Shown here: piece after piece, positions 10,965-22,277 of the stretch
Numbering within the stretch: position 1 is the first letter of the stretch
How the letters are laid out: every line of letters starts with the position of its first letter
DNA from: Cladopsammia gracilis
Lineage: Eukaryota; Cnidaria; Anthozoa; Scleractinia; Dendrophylliidae
Reading direction: 5' to 3'
NCBI GenBank assembly: GCA_022457155.1
Contig: JAJGOT010000513.1
Coordinates: 186,001 to 250,000, forward strand
Length of the DNA: 64,000 nucleotides
Made by a program: the position numbers and the translations under genes
Notes under the pieces: generated by a model
What the model was told of the DNA's origin: nothing
Databases searched by the model: none
The model's input: the letters and a program-made list of their open reading frames with translations, nothing else

Positions 10965-11380
10965 TATGCCCTAGATGGGCTTAATGAATGCCCTAGATGG
11001 GCTCAGCGTTATGCCCTGGAGGGGCTTACCGAATGCCCTAGATGGGCTCAGCGTTATACCCTGGAGGGGTTTACCGAATGCCCTAGATGGGCTCAGCGTT
11101 ATACTCTGGAGGGGTTTACCGAATGCCCTAGATGGGCTCAGCGTTATGCCCTGGACGGGCTTACCGAATGCCCTAGAGGGGCTCAGCGTTATGAAATGCC
11201 CTAAATGGTTTTCAATGTTACGTCCAAGAGGGGTTCAATGTTACGCCCTAGATGGGTTTTAATGTTACGTCCAAGAGGGGCTCAATGTTATGCCCGAGAG
11301 TGGCTTAGACAGGCTCAATGTTACGTCCAAGACGGGGCATGATGTTATGCCCTATAGGGGATCATCCCTATTTTCTGAGA
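10965..11380 (+). repeat. Minisatellite of ~22-bp half-units inside the YR element
   Basis: GCCCTAGATGGGCTCAGCGTTAT alternates with GCCCTGGAGGGGCTTACCGAAT-like units, about 45 bp per pair, with later units degrading to ...GTTACGTCCAAGAGGGG. It sits between the RNase H and recombinase remnants. The short ORF (10975-11262) merely translates the repeat. Confidence 0.9.
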
Positions 11381-11559
11381 GGAGCTAAACGGGGTTTAAG
11401 TTTGGTATTATGCTTGTCGAATCAGTTAGGATAGCTTTCTGTTTTTGACAGCAGGGTTGCGAGCGCAATTTAAATTATTTTCCGTTCGTCCGTACATTTT
11501 TCTTTATGAGTTCGTCTCTTACATTATATGTGTTTCATGTTGTTCTTAGATATCTCCTC

Positions 11560-12130
11560 GTCCGCATTTTGGTCTGCAGGAACCCGGACAACGTACAAGT
11601 TATCCAGCTAAAACAGAATCTGAAATTCACCGTGATTGCTTCGAAAGCCACTGGGTCATCGCAAAACTACCTTTAATAGATGGCAAGACTTTGCAAAAGA
11701 CGTGTTGCGTATTCCTGATTTTCCGGTCAGACCTTTGGATCGTGCCCTGTATCTGCAACATCTGCTCGAGTCCACAAAGTCAGTGTCTGCATCAATTGTG
11801 CTTTCTACTATACGCTTTTAAGTGGGCGCATTAGCTAGCCAGAGTTGATTCTCCTTCAGTACACCCAACTGTCATTGCTGCAAAAGAAGGCGCTCTTCGC
11901 CTTGCCAGCCAACTTACCACCAGGAGGAACGAGTCCCTCGAAGTCACTCGTGTCAAGCAACTTGCTGAAAAAACTCATTGGGACAATCTTCTACAATTAA
12001 AAAGTCTAGTTATGTTTATTCTCACTTTTTCAGGTTTCCTTAGAAGCTCTGAGTTATGTCTTATTCGTAGCAGGGATGTCCAGTTTAGCTTTGCTCATAA
12101 CTTAAACGCAAAAGGCCCGGATAGCTGAGA
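11560..12130 (+). pseudogene. Tyrosine recombinase remnant of the YR retroelement
   Basis: An open stretch reads LYLQHLLESTKSVSASIVLS. In a shifted frame it continues as VDSPSVHPTVIAAKEGALRL and EKTHWDNLLQLKSLVMFILT, then FSGFLRSSELCLIRSRDVQF. GFLRSSEL carries the first catalytic Arg box typical of phage-integrase-like recombinases of DIRS/Ngaro elements. The distal HxxR and Tyr boxes are not seen. Confidence 0.65.
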
Positions 12131-12272
12131 ATATCCACTGCCCGCAGTTAGCAGGTTAGCTAGTCGAGGCGATCAGCTAAAACATTTATGTTAAGGATTC
12201 ACTGCCAAGCAGACTTGAAGTCTTCAAGTCCTTGTCGCTCTGAGCTCTAGCCCTTTCTTTTGCTGTCTACTA

Positions 12273-12342
12273 TGGGCCTGGCTGACCAACGCGCCCATGC
12301 CTCAACCTTTGAGTGTGTTCGGTTGTGTAGTGAAGGCAAAAT
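12273..12342 (+). repeat. Split direct repeat B1
   Basis: 70 bp from TGGGCCTGGCTGACCAACGC to TAGTGAAGGCAAAAT. It is matched by B2 at 12868-12937 and directly abuts A2. Confidence 0.95.
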
Positions 12343-12520
12343 ATGTAATTTGTGATAATCGGTATTGACATAAATTAATATTTTGCCGACACGGAGCAGA
12401 GAACCGGGTACTAGTGTAGTGCGCAGGGGCTCACGGTTCGTGAGTTTGAAAACTGTTCGTTGATAGATTTGTGTCATTCTACGGTCAGCCTCGCCGCCTC
12501 TAGTACTGTTCAAACAAGTT
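12343..12520 (+). repeat. Split direct repeat A2
   Basis: Identical by eye over 178 bp to A1 (8033-8210), in the same orientation. Confidence 0.95.
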
Positions 12521-12867
12521 AACTTTCGTCTTAGTTGTTTATTGTAATACCTTAAGATGTGTTATCGGCAGTTTTAGCCGCATTTTAGTCGTTTGTTTCT
12601 TAGTTAAAAACACCTTAAAACCCCAAAGGTAGCACCACTGCATAGGTCGGGGGTACACGGTCCCTATTTTTTCCAACAGTTGGTTTTTTGGGGTTTACGT
12701 GTCCGGCTCTGGTGCGCTTAGAGTTATCGTTATATCATAGTTCTTCGTCAATAACAAAATGTATCGTGGGCCTGGCCGGCCAACCTAGAGTTATTGTGAT
12801 ATTATAGTATAGTATATTATAGTAATATTGTAATACGATAGTCCTTTGTCAATAATAAAATGTATCG

Positions 12868-12937
12868 TGGGCCTGGCTGACCAACGCGCCCATGCCTCAA
12901 CCTTTGAGTGTGTTCGGTTGTGTAGTGAAGGCAAAAT
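12868..12937 (+). repeat. Split direct repeat B2 (element right end)
   Basis: 70 bp copy of B1. A partial third B-like start (TGTATCGTGGGCCTGGCCGG) lies at 12761-12780, inside the 347 bp that separate A2 from B2. Confidence 0.9.
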
Positions 12938-13316
12938 CTGAAGAAAAATAGACAACCATTTAAATAAGATTGCCTAGGGAGCATAGAGTTGAGTAAACAC
13001 TCGCCCCCGACTTCTACTGCTAAAAGTTGAAAGCATACCTTGTCTTTTGAGCATTGTTTGCCAACATAAATGATCATGATAGGCTGGGATAAGATCGCCA
13101 CATAAAAAGTGGGAAATCGGCAGATTTCCAACCTCGTTGACTTTTCGGCAGTTCTGCCTGCAAAAGAACAAGTATTCATCCGTCTGTACATCTTGCGTGT
13201 TGAACTGTGCTAGCCCAGACCATATATAAGAACTAACCATTTCGATATCACTGGAAATACTGGAATCCGTGCTTAACCCTAGATACTAAAATCAGTGCTT
13301 CAACCCTAGATACTGC

Positions 13317-13481
13317 ACCCTGGATCCAGAGGTCCGTTCTCTGAATATCATGAGTGAAATTAACCGCATAAACGGTTAGAAGAAGCTCGCGAGTTCTCGG
13401 CGCGTTGCGCCTCGTTGTCGCGGCTTCGCCGCTCAAACTCGCCGTTTTCACTAAAAAATAAAAACCTCTGGCACCCAGGGT
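13317..13481. mobile_element. 165-bp MITE with CCCTGG...CCAGAGG termini
   Basis: Left end ACCCTGGATCCAGAGG and right end CCTCTGGCACCCAGGGT are inverted repeats with one or two mismatches. The core is GC-rich and partly palindromic (GCGGCTTCGCCGC). A near-duplicate CCTAGATACT lies on the left and TAGATACTG on the right, but a clean target duplication cannot be fixed. Confidence 0.6.
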
Positions 13482-14450
13482 ATAGATACTGTAATCCGAC
13501 CCTAAATTACACTGCAATATATCTAAATACATTACAATAAGGGATACATGAAGTACCATACATTTTGATCACAGATACACCAAGTACCTAGGCATCTCAA
13601 GAGACTGTAGTAACTGCTGATCGTATAGTATTTAATTTAACCTGCACTATTTATCCAGCACCTAATTTAAAATCGCCTACACAAGCACCCTCCCAGTATA
13701 TAGTTCTCACTAATTCAAAGTTCAAAAGTTCAAAGATTAGTTGTGTGAAGTTAAATAGCACACTCGTTTTTATATAAGAACTTTTTTATGAGATCGTTGA
13801 GGCTGAGGTTGGTTAGAATTTAAGGGCTCAATAAGAACATTCAGTTCCAGCTCAGCCTTTGATTTGTTCCTATGATAAAAGAGTGTAGTTAAATAGAGGG
13901 AGCAGTACCCTGGTGTTATTTGACAAACAAGTGAAGAGCTGGATGAGATCCATATTAATAGGAAGACACCGATACAAAGGTTCTTCTTCATCTGAAAGGG
14001 GAGAAAGCAAAACACTTGTTGTTAGTAAAAAAAAAAAGCAGCAGCGGAAGTAAAATTATCAGATATAAAATGAAATTATTAAAGATCCCCGCAGCTTAAA
14101 CCGATTCGAACCTTTGACCAACATACTCCTCCGAAGTTAACTAGCAAGACAACGCCAAGTCTCACTGGGACAATTTAAGAAACTACAACCATGATCCGTT
14201 AAAATAGAAGTAATGATTCAACAACTTGGTTCAATCAGTTCACGCAATAAGGATCTTACACTTGTCGGTACGCTTTTCAATTAACTGCATTGTCTGATAC
14301 TTACCCAACAGAGCATTGTCACGTTTTACGATCCAAGGTTAAAACAAGCGGAATACTCGGTCGAAAGAGTGTCAACTTAGACAGGACGAAAATCATTGTA
14401 GTCTACATTTTTCTGACAATTTCAATACAAAACCTTAAATATTTAGATAC
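13482..14450. other. No recognisable gene
   Basis: AT-rich sequence. The minus-strand ORF at 13770-14015 starts with a hydrophobic stretch but has no domain signature and no convincing splice context. Confidence 0.5.
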
Positions 14451-14454
14451 CTAG

Positions 14455-14860
14455 CAACGAATGCTTTTGTGAAGATGCGGACGAATCCCTCGCACACTTG
14501 TTTATATCTTTCCCTTACGTTCTTAGTTGCTGGAAGGTCTGGAAGGACCGTTGAGACTCTGGTTTAATGATCATGACGTAAGAACAGCCTTCAGATTTAA
14601 TGTTTGGTGACTGGAAGCGTAAAAATAATTTCTTGTTTTTCAACCATATTTTTCTCATCGCTAAGCAACATATCTTTTATTGCAGAAATAATACTCTTCT
14701 TATACCCTCCTTTCCGGGTATGTACTGCTAGAAATGAAAACTATATAAGAACTGAAAGCCATCATTTCAAAAACTGATAAGAGACTAAACGAGTCCTCTT
14801 CAATATGGGGCTGAGTATTGTAATCAAGAGTAGCACTAACAAATGTGCAATATTTCTGCT
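14455..14860 (+). pseudogene. Non-LTR retrotransposon C-terminal remnant
   Basis: Reads NECFCEDADESLAHLFISFP, then YVLSCWKVWKDR before a stop, and further on NHIFLIAKQHIFYCRNNTLL. The C-x-C..ESxxHLFxxCP..xxFW motif followed by HxFLIAKxxIxxC is a pattern I associate with the 3' part of LINE polyproteins (memory, unverified). Several stops make this a fossil. Confidence 0.5.
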
Positions 14861-14884
14861 TCTTCTTCTTCTTCTTCTTCTTCG
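14860..14884 (+). repeat. (CTT)n microsatellite
   Basis: Eight CTT units; the polyserine and polylysine ORF segments here reflect only this repeat. Confidence 0.9.
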
Positions 14885-17317
14885 AAACTTGCTGCACTAT
14901 TTCACTTTACCTTTTTATTTTCCCGGACGTTTGTTAACTATCGTAAAAATGTATCGAGTTGTAAAAAAATACAGCTAGCTGTAAAAACTGTATTGAAATA
15001 TTTTACTCTTAAGCTTTGTTTTGTTATTTATTATTTTCTTTCCTCCATTTCCATATTTAAACATAAATCAATAAAATACAAAAATATATGTTTTGTCGCC
15101 TTTTTACGTCCAGTCGTGATCAATATTATTTTCTCTTTTCTTTTCTTTTTTATTCCTAGTAATTCGCGGCAGTTTAATTAAAACAATTATTCTACTCGGG
15201 CTTGCCGGATATGAAAATAATGATTATAACTGACCAATTCGCCACTAAAGAGCCTAGTTGGTTATTTGTCATTTCATAGCCGTCTCGCCCTCGTAGAAGA
15301 ATTGTTAATTTGAAAAGAGTATTTAACAGGCTAACTGAGTAAAACTGGTTATTTGCGGGTATTTATTTGCAGGTAACAAAGAAGTCTTCTTAAAAAATGC
15401 AATAGAAGGAATAAAAAATCGAATAATATATTTATAAACGTTCATTTAGAATAATCAAAATGTTTTTTTTTTTCGACCACGGCCAGACATGCTATAATGC
15501 AAATTTAAAAAAAAAAAAAGAAGAAGGAAATGTTCATCGGAATATGTCATTAATCAATTTTGCGTTCGGCCATCTTATTACATTTTTATAGTCAAATGCT
15601 CTTGTATTTTGCACAAACTTTTAACGTAGCTCGTTACAATGTTTGGTACAATTACCTCACCCATAACCCCCAATTCGCCATGTTTCAATTAAACAAACAC
15701 AAACTCTGTTGTTTGGATTTATTCACTCTTTCGAGACTTCGTTGGTTGAATTTTTATTTGCTACCATTCGAATGAAAGCTTTACTAAGCAGTTCGTTTTT
15801 ATAGTACAAGGACTACAAGGCGTTTAAGCCTTTGGATTAGTTATCTGAAAGCTTATTGAGTAGTACTTTTCCTGCATGTCAGGGTACGCTCGGTTTATCA
15901 TGCTTTACGAGTTTTTAGTTCTAGTTTTTGAATCCGTGGATGAGATCTCAAAGTGTGACCATTCAAATGAAACTTGTGGACTGAGCAGTTCGAGAGCAGT
16001 ACTTTGTTGTGGTGCTATTTATTATGAATATACCAAGTGACGATAGTGACTTCAACAGTTCTGAAGTCTGTATCATGATCAGTCCTGGAGAGTGTTCATT
16101 ACCGAGTGAGCTAGGTTGGCACGTACGTAAATTTGTCAATTAGCCGCCGGTTTTAGCTGGAGCATCTGAAAAAGTTCTGAAAACGAAAAGCTGAAATTTC
16201 GTAATTTAACTCTAGCAAAAATAGTTAACTAAATATCTGACAAGATGAACTTAAAGCAAGCCAACAAAATCTTCTGATGAAACAATTCACTAAGAAAACG
16301 GAGTTGGTCATCATATACATTCCATCTAAATAAAAACAACAGTACCTGTTGTTCAAATTTCCCTTATATTCTATTTTTTAAAGGTTTTAACATAGGAGAA
16401 TCATCCTACCTTCTTTTCCCCGGTTTGAAACGGGGAGCTTCAACTCGCCGCTTCGAGAATCGAATTGTCACGTTATTGAAAACCAACTACCAGGGCCAAT
16501 GAATAGTTTGCATGCAATATTAATACTGTACTTCTAAGCTCCCTATTCCATTTATTATTTAGCCGGAAATTTAAACTTTCAATAGAGGATATTTTACTCA
16601 AATACAAAATGCTCTTTAAGTACTGTGTTGTTAATGCGTGTTTTCGTTAAATCCCTGAAGCAAATATCAGTAAGCCATATTATACCAACTATTTTTAACA
16701 TTTGCTTTAACCAACTCACATAACTTCTGTTCTGTTTTGAATAACAAATCTAAAGCTGTTATAACCTACAAAAATATGTCTCCAGGTGAATACAATATGC
16801 ATATCGTATTTACGGGCAAATAAAAGAGTAAAGTTTGAAATGAAGATCCGTAATTTGCGGGGTTTACAACCGACAGCAATCAAATGAATGAAGTAATATC
16901 ACTGAATTGCGCACAAGCCGATGTTAATAGTATTCTTTTAATGTCGTAGTCGAGGCTTTGATTAAAATAAGGTCAATATACTTCACCGCCACATTGCTCC
17001 GTTCTAAAAAGTGAATGCACACACAACAAGGGTTTCCGAGAAATTAATGTAGTGGGTTTAGAAAGCAATGCAACACATTTACACAACTGGTAGAGTATGA
17101 ATGATGGCAGACCATGGGAGGTTACAAACCGTGACTTGACATATTTGTGGCGCACTCATGATCTCTATTCAAGTTCAAGATTACGCTATTTTGAGTATTT
17201 TTCTGCCGCGTACCTTCCGGTTTTAAAATCACCTAAAATGTTTTATGTCAGCAGAATGCATAGAAGAAATACACTGCACTTTCACTAAAAAGTTCTGCCG
17301 TCTAACCGCCTTAGGAA
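14885..17317. other. Intergenic, no gene recognised
   Basis: AT-rich DNA with short ORFs only. I see no splice-consistent coding blocks, no RNA gene and no strong repeat. Confidence 0.5.
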
Positions 17318-18060
17318 GGCTTAGATGAAGTCAAGAGAGAATAAGATAAGAGAGGCTTTCCCTTTTTCCCTGACAATTCCTGTTAATTTATTTTTAGATC
17401 AGCTACAGACCATGGGTGTTCTTCACTAATTAATTAGAAGTAGAGTTTCAATGTCGGCCGCTTAATCCGTTTTGTGGTTTCCCTGTTACTGCTTTATAAA
17501 AGAGCAATCTCGACAAAACTGTCTTAAACGGCTGACCCGACACATAAAGTGCTCAATTTCTCAAGTAACGCTGGACAACGAACCCCTCGACCCCTTATAC
17601 AGAAGGTCACGTTCGACGAGCCGCTGCAGCTAAGAGCAATATGATGATATTCAGTCATTACTGCTGGAGCGAAAGGTTTAGAGATTTACCATTTGCTTTG
17701 ATTCTAAAATTATTTACCAAGTAAAGAATTTTGGACTCAGTAAATAGCCCACGATATGTTTTAAACAATCATTAAACAAACATGAGGAAGTAAATAACCG
17801 CTGCTCTAAGGAACGTACCGAGCGTCCCCCCCCCCCCCCCCCCCCTCCCTCAAATATTTGCCTTAGATATTCGCCTCAGAGAAATGCACGACTTAGCAAG
17901 GTCTCTGCAGATCATATAACCGTCGGATCGTTTCTCTTCTCCCGCCTTAAGGAACGACAGAGAGGTGTCCGCATCAGGAAGTGTGTTCAATAGGAAAGAG
18001 TGGGCTGAACGAAGAGCTGCCCGATAACTCATCTGGTTTAGTTGCACCCTTATACTTTAT
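17318..18060 (+). repeat. Diverged segmental duplication, copy 2
   Basis: Direct-orientation paralogue of 112-960. It differs by a poly-C insertion (17826-17845) and by base changes, with conserved islands such as TTCGCCTCAGAGAAATGCAC. A minus-strand ORF (17850-18047, MQLNQMSYRAALRSAHSFLL...) overlaps the conserved 3' part. Copy 1 reads a similar LNQMSYHAAFGSTHSFLLN in the same relative frame but lacks the start Met and hits a stop. Confidence 0.7.
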
Positions 18061-18097
18061 TCATCACGTACGTATTTTGAACGAGCTTTACGTGGAT

Positions 18098-18176
18098 AAA
18101 TAAATGATCGATCGATTGATTGATTGATTGATCGATCGATCGATCGATCGATCGATCGATCGATCGATCGATCGAT

Positions 18177-18208
<32 letters not shown>

Positions 18209-18252
18209 CGATCGATCGATCGATCGATCGATCGATCGATGGATCGATGGAT

Positions 18253-18288
<36 letters not shown>

Positions 18289-18305
18289 TGATCGATCGAT
18301 GGATG

Positions 18306-18340
<35 letters not shown>

Positions 18341-18405
18341 TGATTGATTGTTTGATCGATCGATCGATCGATCGATCGATCGATCGATCGATCGATCGAT
18401 GGATG

Positions 18406-18445
<40 letters not shown>

Positions 18446-18470
18446 TTTGATTGATTGATTGATTGATTAT
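18098..18470 (+). repeat. (GATC)n/(GATT)n compound microsatellite
   Basis: About 370 bp of alternating GATCGATC and GATTGATT blocks with rare GGAT and GTTT variants. The GATC blocks are self-complementary. Its minus-strand ORF (INQSINQS, IDRSIDRS) is a repeat translation. Confidence 0.97.
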
Positions 18471-18772
18471 TCACTCCCAAAGTCAGGGAATGTTTTGGTA
18501 GTATGAGTGCATGATTAAATTTGGACACGATAAGTCAGATTCAGGTCAATCTAATTTAATTTGCCTTTTCAATCCCAAAGTTGAACCTTCAGTGTGCATG
18601 TGGTTTGTGTAATCTAAATCACTTTATCTTTGGTAAATATGACTGTAATTAGTACAACCCGCCTAGATTAGCTATGCTATAAGCGGGTTTGTAGATATTT
18701 AAATTTTATTTCTTTAAATTTAGATCAATTAATTAATTAATGTAACAGTGTTGAAATCCAATAAACCAATGT

Positions 18773-18809
18773 CAATGTCAATGTCAATGTCAATGTCAAT
18801 GTCAATGTA
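18773..18809 (+). repeat. (TCAATG)n short tandem repeat
   Basis: Six to seven hexamer units. Confidence 0.95.
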
Positions 18810-19341
18810 ATCAAGTCAATGTTCATATGGGTCGTGAATTTAAGTTTGGCCACCATTCCATTTGTTTGTTACACAACCGCTTTTGTCCTGGAATAAATAT
18901 TTTCTTTTCCTTTTCAAGTTCATTAAGTTACAGTGTGTAATATTTCCCTGCACATGGTCAGGTCCGGAGCTAATCATGCACGTTACAGATAATTATTTAC
19001 TGAAAGGAAAACCAAGTCAGTCATATAAAATAGAAATAGGGCGGTTTAATCAATCTAGGTTTACACAGCTGACTTGGTTGCAAAAATAAAGAAAGAAATT
19101 TTATAACAACTTTGATTGACTTGAAGCAAAAGTAAGGTGTCGCCTTACTTTTGCTTCTGTATTTCTTCGTGTCTAGTAACAGCATTTGAGCTATGAAGCA
19201 TGGGATAACTGTGATTAACGTGAAGTACAAGGTATCGCTTTACTCCCTCCCATCACACCTCGCGCTCCTCTCGTAAAATGAGAGACGACTGGGAACGAGT
19301 CTGAGCCATGGCGGCACTACTTCGTGTATGATCACTAGATA

Positions 19342-19590
19342 TCAACTGTTCCGCGTTGTATGACAAGAGTTTGATATGCTTCTTTTTAAAAAAATATACA
19401 TTGACTTAGTGTCACTTAATTTTGTTGGCAAGCTGTTCCATACTTTTGCTCCTCTATATTTTAATAAGAATCTACCGTAATTTGTTCTTTGGCAGCTTAT
19501 ATGTAATTTTAATGAAGATCTTGTGTTATACATGTGAATAGTATCGTTTCTCGAGTTATCTGTGAAAATGAACGGCAAATTGAAGTGAGA
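19342..19590 (-). pseudogene. LINE 3'-end remnant (RT C-terminal tail)
   Basis: Minus-strand ORF (19578-19342) includes HMYNTRSSLKLHISCQRTNY, then GRFLLKYRGAKVWNSLPTKL followed by KSMYIFLKRSI. The YNTR...RTNYGxFxxxYxGxxxWNSLPxxL...FKKxL layout is the standard tail of CR1/L2-type reverse transcriptases. The frame is open but is only the last ~75 codons, so this is a truncated insertion. Confidence 0.8.
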
Positions 19591-19766
19591 ATCGCATGAA
19601 TAAGGCTATAGTTCTAATAGACTATAAGGATTGAAATAATGGTCTTGATTCCTCTCTATATTTAGATAATGTCATAATTCTGACAATCTTCTTTTGAATT
19701 TTGTTAACACCTTGAAATTTTGAAGAATAAGTACTTGCCGCCAAAGAATGTTACATGTTACAATAT

Positions 19767-20877
19767 CCCCTCGGTCACATTCGCGCTTGAGATCGCCGCC
19801 AAGCATGCTTGCTCATGACGTCAGTCATGCAAGCCGAAGCAAGTGCGAGAAACTTTAATAAGCAAGTGCACCACCGCTTGCTTGAGTTGCCTGTTAAACG
19901 CAATGGATGTCCATCTGGTGCTTTTGGTTTTCGATTTGATGTTACATCAATTGCGCGCATTCACGTCTAAGAAGATTCAGGGCTATATATACGTCGAAGG
20001 AGAAGACTTTCCTTTCTTCTCCGCCTTGTGAATATAAATCTCTCGCCTGAAAGCTGTACGACGTATTCGCTTCACTCGTTGCAACTACACTTATGTCCAG
20101 GATTGCAGCTAATTAGATGCATGACAAATTTAATAAGCGTCACAAAGTGTCCTCTTGCTCTTCTTCTCACTTCAACATCACTTGTTTTCAAAAATTCAGA
20201 CAATAAACGTCACGAATTGTCCCCTAAATTCTGCTCTTTAAGTAAAGATAAACACGTGCGTTTACCCTAACCCTAAAAACAACACTAACACTAATGCTTA
20301 CCTTGCATTTCAAAAAAGATAGTTAACACTTAGACTTAATGGGACGCTTCGTGTTGGATATCAAAATTTGTCATGCATCTAATTATCTGCAATCCTGGAC
20401 ATAAGTGTACACATTGGAAGTTCGCTAAAGCCGATTGGCAATGAACTGGTATGGTCATAAGGCGACGGCGTTCTTGACATTTTCAAATGCAAGGTGAAAA
20501 AACTCTTTCTCTACGAAAACAAAAGCCAAAACTCACGTGACGCTCAGAATACGACTGAAACTTCAAAAACACTGCTTATTGGTCAATTCGAACATGCAAA
20601 ACCAATTAGCACAACTCAAGAGTACTTCCTGGTTTTCATATGTCGGGAAAATCCCAGACGATCAGGGATTTCGTTGTTTCCCGACCATCCCAGATTTTGC
20701 CGACTGCGGATCTTTTGAAGATTTAGCTACTCCGCATTTTTTTTTTTTTTTTTTCAAGCAAGCAAGCAAACAGTGCCGCGCTGGGTCGATCACACCTGTA
20801 TAAACGAGCTAGGAATTTGCTAGGTAAACAAAAATTGGTCAAGCCATTAAGGTTCTAGCGCGAATGTGACCGAGGGG
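19767..20877. mobile_element. 1.1-kb non-autonomous DNA transposon, 21-bp perfect TIRs, TAT target duplication
   Basis: Left end CCCCTCGGTCACATTCGCGC is matched exactly by the complement of the right end GCGCGAATGTGACCGAGGGG (21 bp perfect including the next base). TAT flanks both ends (19764-19766 and 20878-20880). A 3-bp TWA-like duplication suggests the PIF/Harbinger group (inference). Inside, a ~44-bp inverted repeat pairs 20087-20131 with 20365-20408. No transposase is present. Confidence 0.8.
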
Positions 20878-21247
20878 TATGTACTTACGATGAATGAATT
20901 TTAACTCGCAGTCCTGAAATGTACTCAGATAATATACTTTTCCTAGAAAAACAGTTCTTCTGTTTCAATAACAAGTTACAGAACGTGAAGTTCAAGAAAT
21001 TTATTACCTTATTTGGAGGCATAATAGTTTAAATTCGTTCTTCGCCGTTCTTGTGGTCGACTTGCGGTCAACAAAAATTTGATCACGTGACGAACTTTTT
21101 TCAACCCGCGGCGTAAACCCAACGACCCGTGAAGCGGGCTGATTTTCAAGGCATTTCAAGGACGCGCGAGATCAATAGTAATGTATTGTGAATAAAAATA
21201 ATCAACGCGAATTAACGAAGAGAGATACCAATAAGAACCTGGGTAGT

Positions 21248-21454
21248 TCATTCATAAATGGAAGCCGATTTATTATTCTTTTATATTCATGCTAATAATA
21301 TAAAAGCGCCATTTCAAACTTTTATTTTCCACTTTGCTACCTTTTCAATAATATTCTATTTCTTTTAGAGCGGTGTAAAATGCTTAACATTGAGCGACAG
21401 ACCTATGCGATAAATAAATAAAAATAGTTGGGTCGCCATTTATAAATAAGGTCT
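21248..21454. mobile_element. Second copy of TTCATAAATGG-type TIR element
   Basis: Begins TTCATAAATGGAAGCCGATT and ends CGCCATTTATAAATAAGG, matching the termini of 5475-5650 approximately. Confidence 0.4.
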
Positions 21455-21500
21455 ACATGAGAAACTATCGTTTCTTTTCTTTGTTCTCCGGTTTTTAAAT

Positions 21501-22046
21501 AGAGCGTTTTCACATGACGTCATAAAAATTCAAAAATCCAAAGTATACATCCTACAAAGCTGTTTCTAACATGGTATATGGATACCATTGTTATAATCTT
21601 TCACAAAAAGTTTCAGGTTTTAGCGATGTTTTGCTTCCGATTTATAAAGATTTTAAATGTGTCACGCAATCCGTCACGCTATTTCAAATAAGCCGTGAAA
21701 ATCAACAAAATTGAACAAGTTGAAAGTTATTTTTGAATTATAGACGCTTATGAGCCGATTTGATGGCACTTATAGTGAATACAATATTTTGTGATGAGAT
21801 TTTAGGTGTAATTAAGGGTTTGAATTTTTGGCCGCCATGTTGGTGTACCAAAGTGGCACACCAAGATGGCCGCTCCATACATTTATTACTAAAAATGTCT
21901 AACACTCGTTCGCCTATAACTCTTCAACTAAATGCTCTTGCGCTTCAAAATTTTGCCCAGATGTGTAGTTTTACACTCTCTACAATTCCATAAACATTTT
22001 GGAATCGAAAACTGAATTTTGATATGACGTCAGTGAAAAACGCTCT
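21501..22046. mobile_element. ~546-bp TIR element (AGAGCGTTTT...)
   Basis: Left end AGAGCGTTTTCACATGACGT and right end GACGTCAGTGAAAAACGCTC are inverted repeats with a few mismatches; both carry TGACGTCA-like cores. No transposase ORF. It ends about 230 bp upstream of the kinase start codon. Confidence 0.7.
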
Positions 22047-22277
22047 ATACTGCTAAAGCCGGAAGTTTTAGGAGCTGACCGCGACAGCGTGGAGACTGGA
22101 AACCACTGAACAGAAATAGTAAAGAAACAGGAATTTCGCTTTGAAAATGTTTTGTCGTAAAATTCGTCTGCTTGTGAATCCGTAGCTTTAAGGATGCTTT
22201 TAAACTTTGTGAGATGGGTACCGAAATCACATCGTCGGTATTTGAAATATTAAACGAAGCAAATCTTCCTCTACACC

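Larger units (their letters stand above)
8033..12937 (+). mobile_element. Decayed Ngaro/PAT-like tyrosine-recombinase retrotransposon with split direct repeats
   Basis: Order of parts: A1 (8033-8210), gag-like region, RT and RNase H remnants, a minisatellite, tyrosine-recombinase remnant, B1 (12273-12342), A2 (12343-12520) and B2 (12868-12937). A1 and A2 are 178 bp each and identical by eye; B1 and B2 are 70 bp each and match. B1 abuts A2 with no gap. This split direct repeat layout is that of PAT/Ngaro YR retroelements (established knowledge). DIRS1 itself has inverted terminal repeats, so it is less likely. The coding parts carry many stops and frameshifts, so the copy is not autonomous. 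YR elements make no target duplication, and none is evident. Confidence 0.8.

Noticed and set aside
18088..18528. 146-aa INQSINQS/IDRSIDRS protein on the minus strand
   Set aside because: Pure translation of the GATC/GATT microsatellite.
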